Of a stretch of 64,000 bases of DNA, positions 27,490 to 35,392 are shown in pieces (the stretch's first letter is position 1; each line of letters opens with the position of its first letter). The translations under genes and the position numbers were made by a program. Origin of the DNA: Polaribacter vadi. Lineage in GTDB: Bacteria; Bacteroidota; Bacteroidia; Flavobacteriales; Flavobacteriaceae. The stretch lies in NCBI RefSeq assembly GCF_018861005.1, contig NZ_JAHKQL010000008.1, positions 1 to 64,000 on the forward strand, written 5' to 3'. Below the pieces are notes generated by a model, which searched no databases, had not been told where the DNA came from, and saw only the letters and a program-made list of their open reading frames with translations.

Positions 27490-27741
27490 TTAGATAGCAG
27501 CTACGTGCTTAGTTAATTTAGATTTTAAGTTAGAAGCTTTATTCTTATGAATAATATTATTCTTAGCTAACTTATCAATCATAGAAATTACACTTCCTAA
27601 TTTTGATTCAGCGTCAGTTTTATCTTCAACTGCACGTAAATCTCTAACAGCATTTCTTGTAGTTTTATGCTGATATTTATTACGTAATCTTTTAGCTTCG
27701 TTACTTCTAATTCTTTTTAATGCTGACTTATGATTTGCCAT
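27490..27741 (-). CDS. rpsT: 30S ribosomal protein S20
   Basis: S20 binds 16S rRNA early in 30S assembly. The 83-aa product is Lys/Arg-rich and helical, with the family start MANHKSALKRIRSNEAKRLRN and the conserved core LAKNNIIHKNKASNLKSKLTK. It lies 33 bp downstream of tRNA-Glu on the same strand and may share its transcript. Confidence 0.97.
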   Translation of the reverse strand: MANHKSALKRIRSNEAKRLRNKYQHKTTRNAVRDLRAVEDKTDAESKLGSVISMIDKLAKNNIIHKNKASNLKSKLTKHVAAI

Positions 27742-27774
27742 AATTTTGTTTTTTCGTTTTTTTTAAAACTTTTG

Positions 27775-27846
27775 TAGTCCGTACGGGAATCGAACCCGTG
27801 TTACCAGGATGAAAACCTGGCGTCCTAACCCCTAGACGAACGGACC
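27775..27846 (-). tRNA. tRNA-Glu (anticodon TTC)
   Basis: The minus-strand sequence folds as a 72-base cloverleaf. The acceptor GGTCCGT pairs with ACGGACT (first pair G-U). The anticodon arm CCAGG-TTTTCAT-CCTGG has anticodon TTC, and the T arm CGGGTTCGATTCCCG is intact. The discriminator is A and CCA is not encoded. It sits between proS and rpsT, all on the minus strand. Confidence 0.97.
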
Positions 27847-27943
27847 ATAACAATTAAATTATCTCTCAATTGCGGGTGCAAATATACAACATTTTTTAAC
27901 TTCTGCAACATTTTTTTAAAAAAAATGCTTTTTTTTTAAAAAT

Positions 27944-29419
27944 TTAATATGCCTTAGCAAAAAGCACTCTTTTTGATGATGGGTTTCCTGTTAAAACACA
28001 AACTCCTTCTTCTTCTATCGCTTCATTAGGTATACATCTAATAGTAGCTTTTGTATATTCTTTTATTCTATCTTCAGTTTCTTCTGTTCCATCCCAATGT
28101 GCAGAAACAAAACCTCCTTTTTTAATTGCCTTTTTAAATTCTTTAAAATCGTTTACAACAGTTGTATATTCTTTTCGATACTCAATTGCTTTATTAAACA
28201 AGTTTTCTTGAATTTCATCTAAAAGATTTTCTACGAAAGCAATAACTTCATCTTGCGCAACAGTTTTCTTTTCTAATGTATCTCTTCTGGCAATTTCTAA
28301 AGTTCCATTTTCTAAATCACGATTACCAATTGCAATTCTTACTGGTACACCTTTTAATTCATATTCTGCAAATTTTGCACCTGGTCTAAAAGTATCTCTA
28401 TCATCAAACTTAACAGAAATACCTTTTTTTCTTAAATCTATTACAATTGCATTTACTTTATTAGAAATAGCTTCTAATTGCTCATCATTCTTATAAATAG
28501 GAACAATTACTACTTGTATTGGAGCTAATTTAGGAGGCAGAACCAAACCATTATCATCTGAATGCGTCATTATTAAACCACCTATTAAACGTGTAGAAAC
28601 TCCCCAAGAAGTGGCCCAAACATATTCTTGTTTCCCTTCTTTAGAAGTATATTTTACATCAAAAGCTTTAGCAAAATTCTGGCCTAAAAAATGAGATGTA
28701 CCTGCTTGTAACGCTTTTCCATCTTGCATTAAAGCTTCAATAGTATAAGTATCTTCTGCACCTGCAAAACGTTCACTATCCGATTTTACTCCTTTTACAA
28801 CAGGCATTGCCATAAAATTTTCTGCAAACTCAGCATAAACATCTTGCATTTGTTTTGCTTCTGTAATTGCTTCAGTTCTTGTTGCGTGAGCTGTATGCCC
28901 CTCTTGCCATAAAAATTCGGCAGTTCTCAAAAATAATCGGGTTCTCATTTCCCATCTTACAACATTAGCCCATTGATTTATTAAAAGAGGTAAATCTCTA
29001 TAAGACTGAATCCATCCTTTATAAGTATTCCAAATAATTGCTTCGGATGTTGGCCTAACTACTAATTCTTCTTCTAGTTTAGCTTCAGGGTCTACCCTTA
29101 ACTTACCTTCATTATCAGGATCGTTTTGTAAACGATAATGGGTAACTACTGCACATTCTTTTGCAAAACCTTCCGCATTTTTTTCTTCAGCTTCAAACAA
29201 ACTTTTAGGAACAAATAAAGGAAAATAAGCGTTTTCATGCCCTGTTTCTTTAAACATTCTATCTAACTCAGCCTGCATTTTTTCCCAAATAGCAAAACCA
29301 TAAGGTTTAATTACCATACAACCTCTTACTGCAGAGTTTTCTGCTAAATCAGCTTTAACCACTAATTCATTATACCATTTAGAATAATCTTCTGATCTTT
29401 TTGTTAACTTCTTACTCAT
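27944..29419 (-). CDS. proS: Prolyl-tRNA synthetase (archaeal/eukaryal-type)
   Basis: Charges tRNA-Pro with proline. At 491 aa it is the short class II form without the bacterial editing insertion. Class II motifs are visible: motif 2 [22 protein letters not shown] cut short here as [18 protein letters not shown] (about 152-169), the TxE proline-site region [10 protein letters not shown], and the C-terminal extension ending in LFAKAY with the terminal Tyr typical of this subgroup. The C-terminal zinc-type subdomain keeps only some cysteines ([13 protein letters not shown]), so metal binding there is doubtful. It lies upstream of tRNA-Glu and rpsT. Confidence 0.95.
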   Translation of the reverse strand: MSKKLTKRSEDYSKWYNELVVKADLAENSAVRGCMVIKPYGFAIWEKMQAELDRMFKETGHENAYFPLFVPKSLFEAEEKNAEGFAKECAVVTHYRLQNDPDNEGKLRVDPEAKLEEELVVRPTSEAIIWNTYKGWIQSYRDLPLLINQWANVVRWEMRTRLFLRTAEFLWQEGHTAHATRTEAITEAKQMQDVYAEFAENFMAMPVVKGVKSDSERFAGAEDTYTIEALMQDGKALQAGTSHFLGQNFAKAFDVKYTSKEGKQEYVWATSWGVSTRLIGGLIMTHSDDNGLVLPPKLAPIQVVIVPIYKNDEQLEAISNKVNAIVIDLRKKGISVKFDDRDTFRPGAKFAEYELKGVPVRIAIGNRDLENGTLEIARRDTLEKKTVAQDEVIAFVENLLDEIQENLFNKAIEYRKEYTTVVNDFKEFKKAIKKGGFVSAHWDGTEETEDRIKEYTKATIRCIPNEAIEEEGVCVLTGNPSSKRVLFAKAY

Positions 29420-29566
29420 AATTTAATCTTTGGCACAAATATTGTTATCTTTATAGTGAAATTTTTGTTAAATGTATCTTTTTATAAAATTGATACAAAA
29501 CTACTATAATTTAACGTTTATAAAGCAAAATTTCATTAATAAAGGTACATCAAAAAATAAAATATT

Positions 29567-30649
29567 ATGAAACTACATTATAAAAACTTAAAGCTAAACC
29601 AACTGATTTTATTTGTAACAGCTAATGTTTTGTTAGTTTCTTGCGGAACTTACCAAAGCGTTTACAACAATGATGATGGTATTTATGCTGATAATTCACA
29701 AACAAGAGAACAAGAACAAAAAACTATTATTGTTAATGAAGATGATTATCAAGATTACGAAGACAATTACTTTACTAAAAGTCTAAATAACTTACAAACA
29801 ATTGAAAACAATGAAATATTTACAGATGTTGATGATTATGATTCTGAAGATGTTTATGTAGATGATGAGATTATAGACGAAACTTTAAATTATGATGCTA
29901 ATCAGCCTTGGGGTTATGAAGATAATGATGTAGTAGTTAATGTAAACTTAATATCAAATCCTTATTGGTATGGTTATAATTCTAATGTATTTAATGGCTG
30001 GAATTATTATGGAAACCCTTATTGGAACAATCGTTTTTGGGGATACAGAAGTTGGAGGTACAATCCTTATTGGCATCCTTATCATAATAACTGGGGTGTT
30101 TATGGTGGTTTTTACACAAACTTTTATAACAATCGTTTTTGGAATAACAACAGACATTACAGAAACTACAACTATGGTAGAAGAACAGCCTACAACAACA
30201 CTTACTACAGAAGAAATAGCTTAAATTCTAATAATAGAATTAGTACTAGCAGAAGAAACACAACAACCACTAGTAGAAGATCTACAAGTACAACTAGTAG
30301 AAATAGAGTTACAACATCTCCTACAAGAAATTCTTCTACAACAAGTAGAAGCACAACCACTAGACGCAGTACTACACCAACAAGAAGTGCTACAACAACT
30401 AGAGGTAGTAGTTCTAGTTCAAGAAACAGTGGTTCAACTACTAGAAGATCATCTTCTACAACAAGTAGAAATAATAGAAGTTACACACCTTCTAGAAATT
30501 CATCTTCAAACAGTAGAGCAAGATCATCATCTTCAAGCAGAAGTTCTTCTAGATCGTCTTCATCTACAAGAAGTAGCAGTAGCAGTAGTAGCAGATCATC
30601 TTCGTCTAGTAGTTCTAGTAGAAGTTCATCTTCTAGAAGAGGTAATTAA
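29567..30649 (+). CDS. Ser/Arg-rich low-complexity lipoprotein
   Basis: A 360-aa lipoprotein of unknown function. The signal ends in VLLVSC (Cys26). An acidic region rich in Asp/Tyr (about 50-115) follows. Next is a Tyr/Trp/Asn/Gly-rich block with repeated NPYW and WGY-like units (about 120-200), then an extremely basic Ser/Arg/Thr tail to the end (about 205-360), with runs such as SRRSTSTTSRNR and SSSSRSSSSSS. The separate acidic, aromatic and cationic parts suggest a disordered surface or periplasmic protein that binds polyanions or polysaccharide (inference). A similar Trp/Tyr plus SR-tail layout is known in Bacteroidetes proteins of unknown role. It is 30 bp before an OmpP1-type barrel gene. 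Confidence 0.8.
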   Translation: MKLHYKNLKLNQLILFVTANVLLVSCGTYQSVYNNDDGIYADNSQTREQEQKTIIVNEDDYQDYEDNYFTKSLNNLQTIENNEIFTDVDDYDSEDVYVDDEIIDETLNYDANQPWGYEDNDVVVNVNLISNPYWYGYNSNVFNGWNYYGNPYWNNRFWGYRSWRYNPYWHPYHNNWGVYGGFYTNFYNNRFWNNNRHYRNYNYGRRTAYNNTYYRRNSLNSNNRISTSRRNTTTTSRRSTSTTSRNRVTTSPTRNSSTTSRSTTTRRSTTPTRSATTTRGSSSSSRNSGSTTRRSSSTTSRNNRSYTPSRNSSSNSRARSSSSSRSSSRSSSSTRSSSSSSSRSSSSSSSSRSSSSRRGN

Positions 30650-30679
30650 TAAAATTCTTTAGAAAAAATTCAAAACAGT

Positions 30680-32062
30680 ATGAAACGATTTTTTACAATA
30701 GCGGCTTTGTTCGCAGTAACTTTTACGTCTTTTTCTCAATCCTTAGGTTATCAAGATTTAGGACTTTTATTCTCTCAAGACGACAATAATGGAACAGCTC
30801 GTTTTACAGCAATGAGTGGTGCTTTTGGAGCATTAGGTGGAGATATTTCATCTATAAATATAAATCCTGCAGGTTTATCTGTATTTAATACCAGCTTGTT
30901 ATCTGGTAGTTTAAATTCTAGAAACTCAGATATTAATGCTAATTATTATGGTAACGCTTTAACCACGCAAAATAATTTTATTAATTTATCGCAAGTTGGT
31001 GCTGTTTTAGTTTTTGATAGTGCCTACAAAAGCGACTGGACAAAGTTTGCAATGGGTTTTAACTATAGAATTACTAAAGATTTTAATAATAATTTTTTAG
31101 CCACAGGTAATAGTGGTATAACTACTTTTAGTGAATTCCCTTTAGACAACAATGACACTAAATTCAATTATAATATTGCAGATGAACAGCGCTTTGATAA
31201 TCTTTATACAGGTGAATTAAGTGAATTTTCTGTTGGTTTTTCATCCGTTCATCAAAACAAACTACACGTAGGTTTAGGACTTAATTTTTATGATTTAAAT
31301 TTTAGTCAGCAATCTGATTTAACTGAATTGAATAGTGATGCAAATGGTAACGAGTTAGATGCTTTTCTATATCAAGAAAATTTTTCTACAGGAACAGGTT
31401 TTTCTGCAAACTTAGGTTTCATTTATAAAGCGAATCAGAATTTTAGATTTGGTTTATCTTACCAAACACCTACTTGGTTTACAGAAATTATCGAAGAAAC
31501 AAATATCGTTGATAATGATGGTTTTTTTGGTGATACAGAAATAGTAGTTAGTAATGATAATGCCGTTTACAGAAATACAGATTTTGGTGGTTTTCCAAGT
31601 CAAAGTTTTATTTATAGACTAAAAACACCAAGTAAATTAACAGCAAGTGGAGCTTTGGTTTTTGGTAAAATGGGGTTATTTAGTTTCGATTACACGAATA
31701 AAAACTATAAAAACATAAGACTTTCTGGTGCAGATTTTTCACCAGAAAACCAAGACTTTCAAGACAATTACAAAAACACTCACAACTTTAATATTGGTAC
31801 AGAATGGCGTTTTGATAGATTAAGTTTAAGAGGTGGTTACAAATTTGAACAAAGCCCAGATATTGCTGCATTAGAGTCTGATGATTTACAAGGCTATTCT
31901 GTAGGTGGTGGTTATAATTTCGGTAATTTTAAAGTAGATTTTGCTTATAGTGATAGCAACAGAACTGCAGCTTATAATTTTTATTCTGGTTTTGGTGTAG
32001 ATGCTGCAAACTTAACTTTAGATAATAGAGTTTTTACAGCAACAGTTTCATTAAGCTTATAG
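30680..32062 (+). CDS. OmpP1/FadL-family outer-membrane protein
   Basis: The 460-aa protein has a signal peptide ending in SFSQS. An N-terminal glycine-rich hatch-like region follows (FTAMSGAFGALGGDISSININPAGLSVF, given in parts: GALGGDISSI and NPAGLSVFN), as in FadL-type transporters. The rest is predicted beta-barrel ending in a terminal aromatic/hydrophobic strand (FTATVSLSL). FadL proteins import hydrophobic compounds such as fatty acids; the substrate here is unknown. It follows the SR-rich lipoprotein by 30 bp and is closed by a strong terminator. Confidence 0.88.
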   Translation: MKRFFTIAALFAVTFTSFSQSLGYQDLGLLFSQDDNNGTARFTAMSGAFGALGGDISSININPAGLSVFNTSLLSGSLNSRNSDINANYYGNALTTQNNFINLSQVGAVLVFDSAYKSDWTKFAMGFNYRITKDFNNNFLATGNSGITTFSEFPLDNNDTKFNYNIADEQRFDNLYTGELSEFSVGFSSVHQNKLHVGLGLNFYDLNFSQQSDLTELNSDANGNELDAFLYQENFSTGTGFSANLGFIYKANQNFRFGLSYQTPTWFTEIIEETNIVDNDGFFGDTEIVVSNDNAVYRNTDFGGFPSQSFIYRLKTPSKLTASGALVFGKMGLFSFDYTNKNYKNIRLSGADFSPENQDFQDNYKNTHNFNIGTEWRFDRLSLRGGYKFEQSPDIAALESDDLQGYSVGGGYNFGNFKVDFAYSDSNRTAAYNFYSGFGVDAANLTLDNRVFTATVSLSL

Positions 32063-32079
32063 TAACAAAAGACATTTAA

Positions 32080-32120
32080 AAAAAAGACCTTGTATGTTTT
32101 AGAAATACAAGGTCTTTTTT
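32080..32120 (+). terminator. Terminator after the OmpP1-type gene
   Basis: AAAAGACCTTGTAT (32082-32095) pairs perfectly with ATACAAGGTCTTTT (32105-32118), with a 9-base loop and a T run. Confidence 0.9.
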
Positions 32121-32150
32121 ATTGCATTTCAGTTTTTTGGCGTAATTTTG
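32121..32150 (+). promoter_or_regulatory. Candidate promoter for the nfu-menG-porT unit
   Basis: ATTG (32121-32124), an 18-base spacer and TAATTTTG (32143-32150). It ends 12 bp before the ATG at 32163 and overlaps an in-frame TTG at 32148, which is therefore unlikely to be the start. Confidence 0.5.
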
Positions 32151-32162
32151 CGACTTACAATT

Positions 32163-33077
32163 ATGATTATGCAAGAGACAAAAATTACCATACAAGAAAC
32201 TACAAATAACACCATATTAAAATTTAATAGCACCAAAATTTTAATAAACGGAGGTAGTTATGAATTTTCTAATATAGACGAAGCTAAAAACTCTCCTTTA
32301 GCACAACAATTATTCTACTTACCTTTTGTAAAAAAGATATTTATTACTGCCAATTTTATAGCAATTCAACGTTTTGATATTGTAGAGTGGATTGATGTAC
32401 AAGATGAAGTTGCAGAACAAATTGAAGCTTATATTACTGATGGAAATGTAGTTGTAAATGAACAAACTTCATCAACTAAAAAAGAAGCAATAGAAGTTTA
32501 CGCAGAAGTTACACCAAACCCTGCAGTAATGAAATTTGGCACAAACAAATCACTTACTCAAACTGATGTTGAGTTTAAAAACATTGAAGAAGCAAGTAAA
32601 TCATCGCCATTAGCACAAGCAATTTTTAATTTTCCTTTTGTAAAAGAAGTTTTTATTTCTGATAATTACATTTCTGTTACAAAATATGATATGGTTGAAT
32701 GGAAAGAAGTTTTTGCAGAAGTAAGAACCTTTATTCGTGAGTATTTAGTTGATGGAAAAACGATAATTAAAGAATTACCTAATCAAACATCAACTGAAAC
32801 AAAAGCAGAAAATTCAGCACCAAAAGTAGCATTAGAAGGTATACCTGCACAAATTGCAGATATTTTAGATGAATACATAAAACCTGCAGTTGCTGGTGAT
32901 GGAGGTAATATTGCTTTTCGTTCTTATGATGAGCAAAACAAAGTTGTAAGTGTTGTTTTACAAGGTGCTTGTAGTGGTTGTCCTTCTTCTACTGCTACTT
33001 TAAAAAACGGAATTGAAACCTTGTTGAAAGAGATGTTACCAAATCAAATTAACGAAGTTGTAGCTATTAACGGATAA
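32163..33077 (+). CDS. Nfu-type iron-sulfur cluster scaffold with duplicated N-terminal domain
   Basis: Nfu proteins carry and deliver Fe-S clusters. From the ATG at 32163 the product is 304 aa (ATG 32169 is also possible). Two similar Nfu N-terminal domains lie in tandem: the first contains [23 protein letters not shown] (as [17 protein letters not shown]), the second [19 protein letters not shown], each followed by a DIVEW/DMVEW strand. The C-terminal NifU domain carries the cluster ligands in GACSGCPSS (CxxC). Both upstream frames and a promoter box argue for this start. It is 2 bp before menG. Confidence 0.9.
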   Translation: MIMQETKITIQETTNNTILKFNSTKILINGGSYEFSNIDEAKNSPLAQQLFYLPFVKKIFITANFIAIQRFDIVEWIDVQDEVAEQIEAYITDGNVVVNEQTSSTKKEAIEVYAEVTPNPAVMKFGTNKSLTQTDVEFKNIEEASKSSPLAQAIFNFPFVKEVFISDNYISVTKYDMVEWKEVFAEVRTFIREYLVDGKTIIKELPNQTSTETKAENSAPKVALEGIPAQIADILDEYIKPAVAGDGGNIAFRSYDEQNKVVSVVLQGACSGCPSSTATLKNGIETLLKEMLPNQINEVVAING

Positions 33078-33079
33078 GA

Positions 33080-33811
33080 ATGTCAGCAGAAAAAATAAAC
33101 CCATATAAAGATTCTAAACTAGGCAAAAAAGAACAAGTTGCCCAAATGTTTGATAATATTTCAGAAAATTACGATGGTTTAAACAGAGTAATTTCTTTAG
33201 GAATTGATGTAAAATGGCGTAAAAAAGTTGTAGAAATTGTTGGTAAAAACAATCCGAAACAAATTTTAGATATAGCAACTGGTACAGGAGATTTGGCCTT
33301 AATGATGGCCGATTTAAATCCTGATAAAATTGTTGGTTTAGATATTTCTGCAGGAATGTTAGAAGTTGGTAAACAAAAAATTGCCAAAGCTAATTTATCT
33401 GATAAAATAGAAATGATCGTTGGCGATTCTGAAGCTATGCCTTTTGAAGACAATACTTTCGATGCTATTACAGTTTCTTTTGGTGTACGTAATTTTGCTA
33501 ACTTAGATAAAGGTTTAACAGAAATTGCACGTGTTTTAAAACCAACAGGAGTTTTAGTTATTTTAGAAACCTCTAACCCAACTAAATTTCCTTTTAAACA
33601 AGGTTATAAATTATACACCAATTTATTTTTACCAGTTATTGGTAAATTGTTTTCTAAAGACAAAGTAGCTTATTCTTATTTATCAGAATCTGCAAATTCT
33701 TTTCCTTTTGGTGAAACTTTCAACAATATTTTACAAAAAAATGGGTTTACACATACAAAAGATACACCAGTAACTTTTGGAGTTGCCACAATTTATACTG
33801 CAAGCAAATAA
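33080..33811 (+). CDS. menG: Demethylmenaquinone methyltransferase
   Basis: The last step of menaquinone synthesis: SAM-dependent C-methylation of demethylmenaquinone. The 243-aa class I methyltransferase shows the SAM-binding [15 protein letters not shown] near residue 62, the [18 protein letters not shown] signature near 30-47, and [13 protein letters not shown] near 132. UbiE and MenG share this family; Bacteroidota respire with menaquinone, so MenG is preferred. It is packed 2 bp from both the Nfu gene and the porT gene. Confidence 0.95.
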   Translation: MSAEKINPYKDSKLGKKEQVAQMFDNISENYDGLNRVISLGIDVKWRKKVVEIVGKNNPKQILDIATGTGDLALMMADLNPDKIVGLDISAGMLEVGKQKIAKANLSDKIEMIVGDSEAMPFEDNTFDAITVSFGVRNFANLDKGLTEIARVLKPTGVLVILETSNPTKFPFKQGYKLYTNLFLPVIGKLFSKDKVAYSYLSESANSFPFGETFNNILQKNGFTHTKDTPVTFGVATIYTASK

Positions 33812-33813
33812 AA

Positions 33814-34521
33814 ATGATTAAAAAAATTATTCTTTTTGGATTTTTTCTGATGATCTCAGCAACATTTTTTGCACAAAGAGAGCGTGTAGAAAACTTACCA
33901 ACTTTCGATAAACGAAAAATACATTATGGTTTTTATTTAGGATTAAATCAAAATGATTTTAAACTCAATTTAAGAAATAGCGAGGTTTTTGATGCAGACA
34001 TCACTGTAGAACCAACTTATGGTTTTAATGTAGGTCTAATTGCAGAATTACGCTTACATAAAAATTTAAGCATACGTTTAGAGCCAGGATTGGTGAGTAA
34101 CTCTAAAAATATAATTTTTAATCACTTAAATTCTACAGGTAACCCACAAGATAGTATCAGAGAAATTGGATCTACTTATTTACATTTTCCTGTGGTTTTT
34201 AAATTTAGCACAGATAGATACAAAAATATTCGTCCTTATTTATTAGCAGGTGTTTCTTACGATCATAACTTTTCTAGCAACGAAGCTAATCAAGATGATA
34301 ATTCTTCTGGACAATTTAGAATGACAACTAGCAATTTTATGTACGAAGCAGGAATTGGAATTGATATTTATTTATCATTCTTTAAATTCTCACCTTCTAT
34401 TCGTGGAGTTTTTGCTATCAATAATGAAATAAAATACGATGATGACCCAAATAGTAATTGGACAGCTCCTGTAAATTTTATGGGAACTCGTGGTGTTTTC
34501 TTAAATTTTGCTTTTGAGTAA
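33814..34521 (+). CDS. porT: Type IX secretion outer-membrane protein PorT (SprT)
   Basis: PorT/SprT is an outer-membrane beta-barrel protein required for T9SS function. The 235-aa product has a signal peptide (MIKKIILFGFFLMISATFFA), then strands typical of the family: KIHYGFYLGLNQNDFKL, LSIRLEPGLVSNSKNI, IRPYLLAGVSYDHNF, and the last strand GVFLNFAFE. The synteny menG-porT-RNA methyltransferase-tamL matches what I recall for Flavobacterium johnsoniae sprT. It ends the nfu-menG-porT unit. Together with gldKLMN the window holds several T9SS parts. Confidence 0.85.
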   Translation: MIKKIILFGFFLMISATFFAQRERVENLPTFDKRKIHYGFYLGLNQNDFKLNLRNSEVFDADITVEPTYGFNVGLIAELRLHKNLSIRLEPGLVSNSKNIIFNHLNSTGNPQDSIREIGSTYLHFPVVFKFSTDRYKNIRPYLLAGVSYDHNFSSNEANQDDNSSGQFRMTTSNFMYEAGIGIDIYLSFFKFSPSIRGVFAINNEIKYDDDPNSNWTAPVNFMGTRGVFLNFAFE

Positions 34522-34591
34522 TTTTAGTTGCAAAGATGCAAAGCATAAAAATTACAAAGTGATTTGACTACTAAGAATTGTTATTGATTTC

Positions 34592-35323
34592 CTAAATATT
34601 CCTCTTAAACTCACTTAATAAAATAGCGGTTGCTGTTGCAACATTTAAGCTTTCAGTTTCTTGAGTTTCTCCAAATCTTGGGATAGATATTTTATTTTTT
34701 ATCAGACTTTTAATTTCATCAGAAACGCCATTTGCTTCATTACCCATAATTAAAATGGCTTCTTTTGGTAATTCAGATTTGTAAACATTTTCACCATCCA
34801 TATCAGCAATAAATGTGGGCAAAGCAGTTTCTTTTAAGTAAGTTTCTAAATCTAAATATTTAATAGAAATTCTTGTTAAAGAGCCCATACTTGCTTGCAC
34901 TACTTTCTGATTGTAACAATCTACAGTATCTTTAGAGCAGATTAATTGAGTTACCCCAAACCAATCGCATAAACGAATAATTGTTCCTAAATTACCAGGA
35001 TCATTTATTTTATCTAAAGCAATTATTAATCCATTTTTTTGAAGCGGTTTTTCATCAGGAATTCTAAATAACCCTAAAACTTTATTAGGCGATTTTAAAT
35101 TGCTAATTTTTTGCAATTCAACATCAGAAATTCTAATAATTTTATCAGAAGAAATTGTAGTTTCAAAATCATCCGAAGCAAATAAAAGATCAACCTCAAA
35201 AGAAGAGTTTAATAGTTCTTTAACAACTTTTACACCTTCTGCAATAAACAAATTGTATTTTTGTCGATACTTTTTTTGAGATAAACTTGTTATAGTTTTA
35301 AGTTGATTTTTAGAGATGCTCAT
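34592..35323 (-). CDS. TrmH-family (SpoU) RNA 2'-O-methyltransferase
   Basis: The 243-aa protein has a short N-terminal substrate-binding region and the knotted SPOUT catalytic domain with its three motifs: ALDKINDPGNLGTIIR near residue 104, LIMGNEANGVSDEI near 190, and ETESLNVATATAILL near 220. The target (tRNA or rRNA) cannot be read from sequence. It is divergent from tamL, with 69 bp between them, and convergent to porT. Confidence 0.92.
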   Translation of the reverse strand: MSISKNQLKTITSLSQKKYRQKYNLFIAEGVKVVKELLNSSFEVDLLFASDDFETTISSDKIIRISDVELQKISNLKSPNKVLGLFRIPDEKPLQKNGLIIALDKINDPGNLGTIIRLCDWFGVTQLICSKDTVDCYNQKVVQASMGSLTRISIKYLDLETYLKETALPTFIADMDGENVYKSELPKEAILIMGNEANGVSDEIKSLIKNKISIPRFGETQETESLNVATATAILLSEFKRNI

Positions 35324-35361
35324 TAATTTGTTCTAAATAGAAATATAACGTTTAAAAATAC

Positions 35362-35369
35362 TATTTTTG
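35362..35369 (+). promoter_or_regulatory. Candidate -7 box for tamL
   Basis: TATTTTTG fits TAnnTTTG, 23 bp before the ATG. No TTG is seen at the accepted spacing. Confidence 0.3.
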
Positions 35370-35392
35370 ATATTCTTTGGACTGCTAAAATA

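Noticed and set aside
29954-30662. Alternative-frame ORFs inside the SR-rich lipoprotein gene
   Set aside because: They arise from the simple-sequence repeats in the gene; only the main frame has a signal peptide and lipobox.
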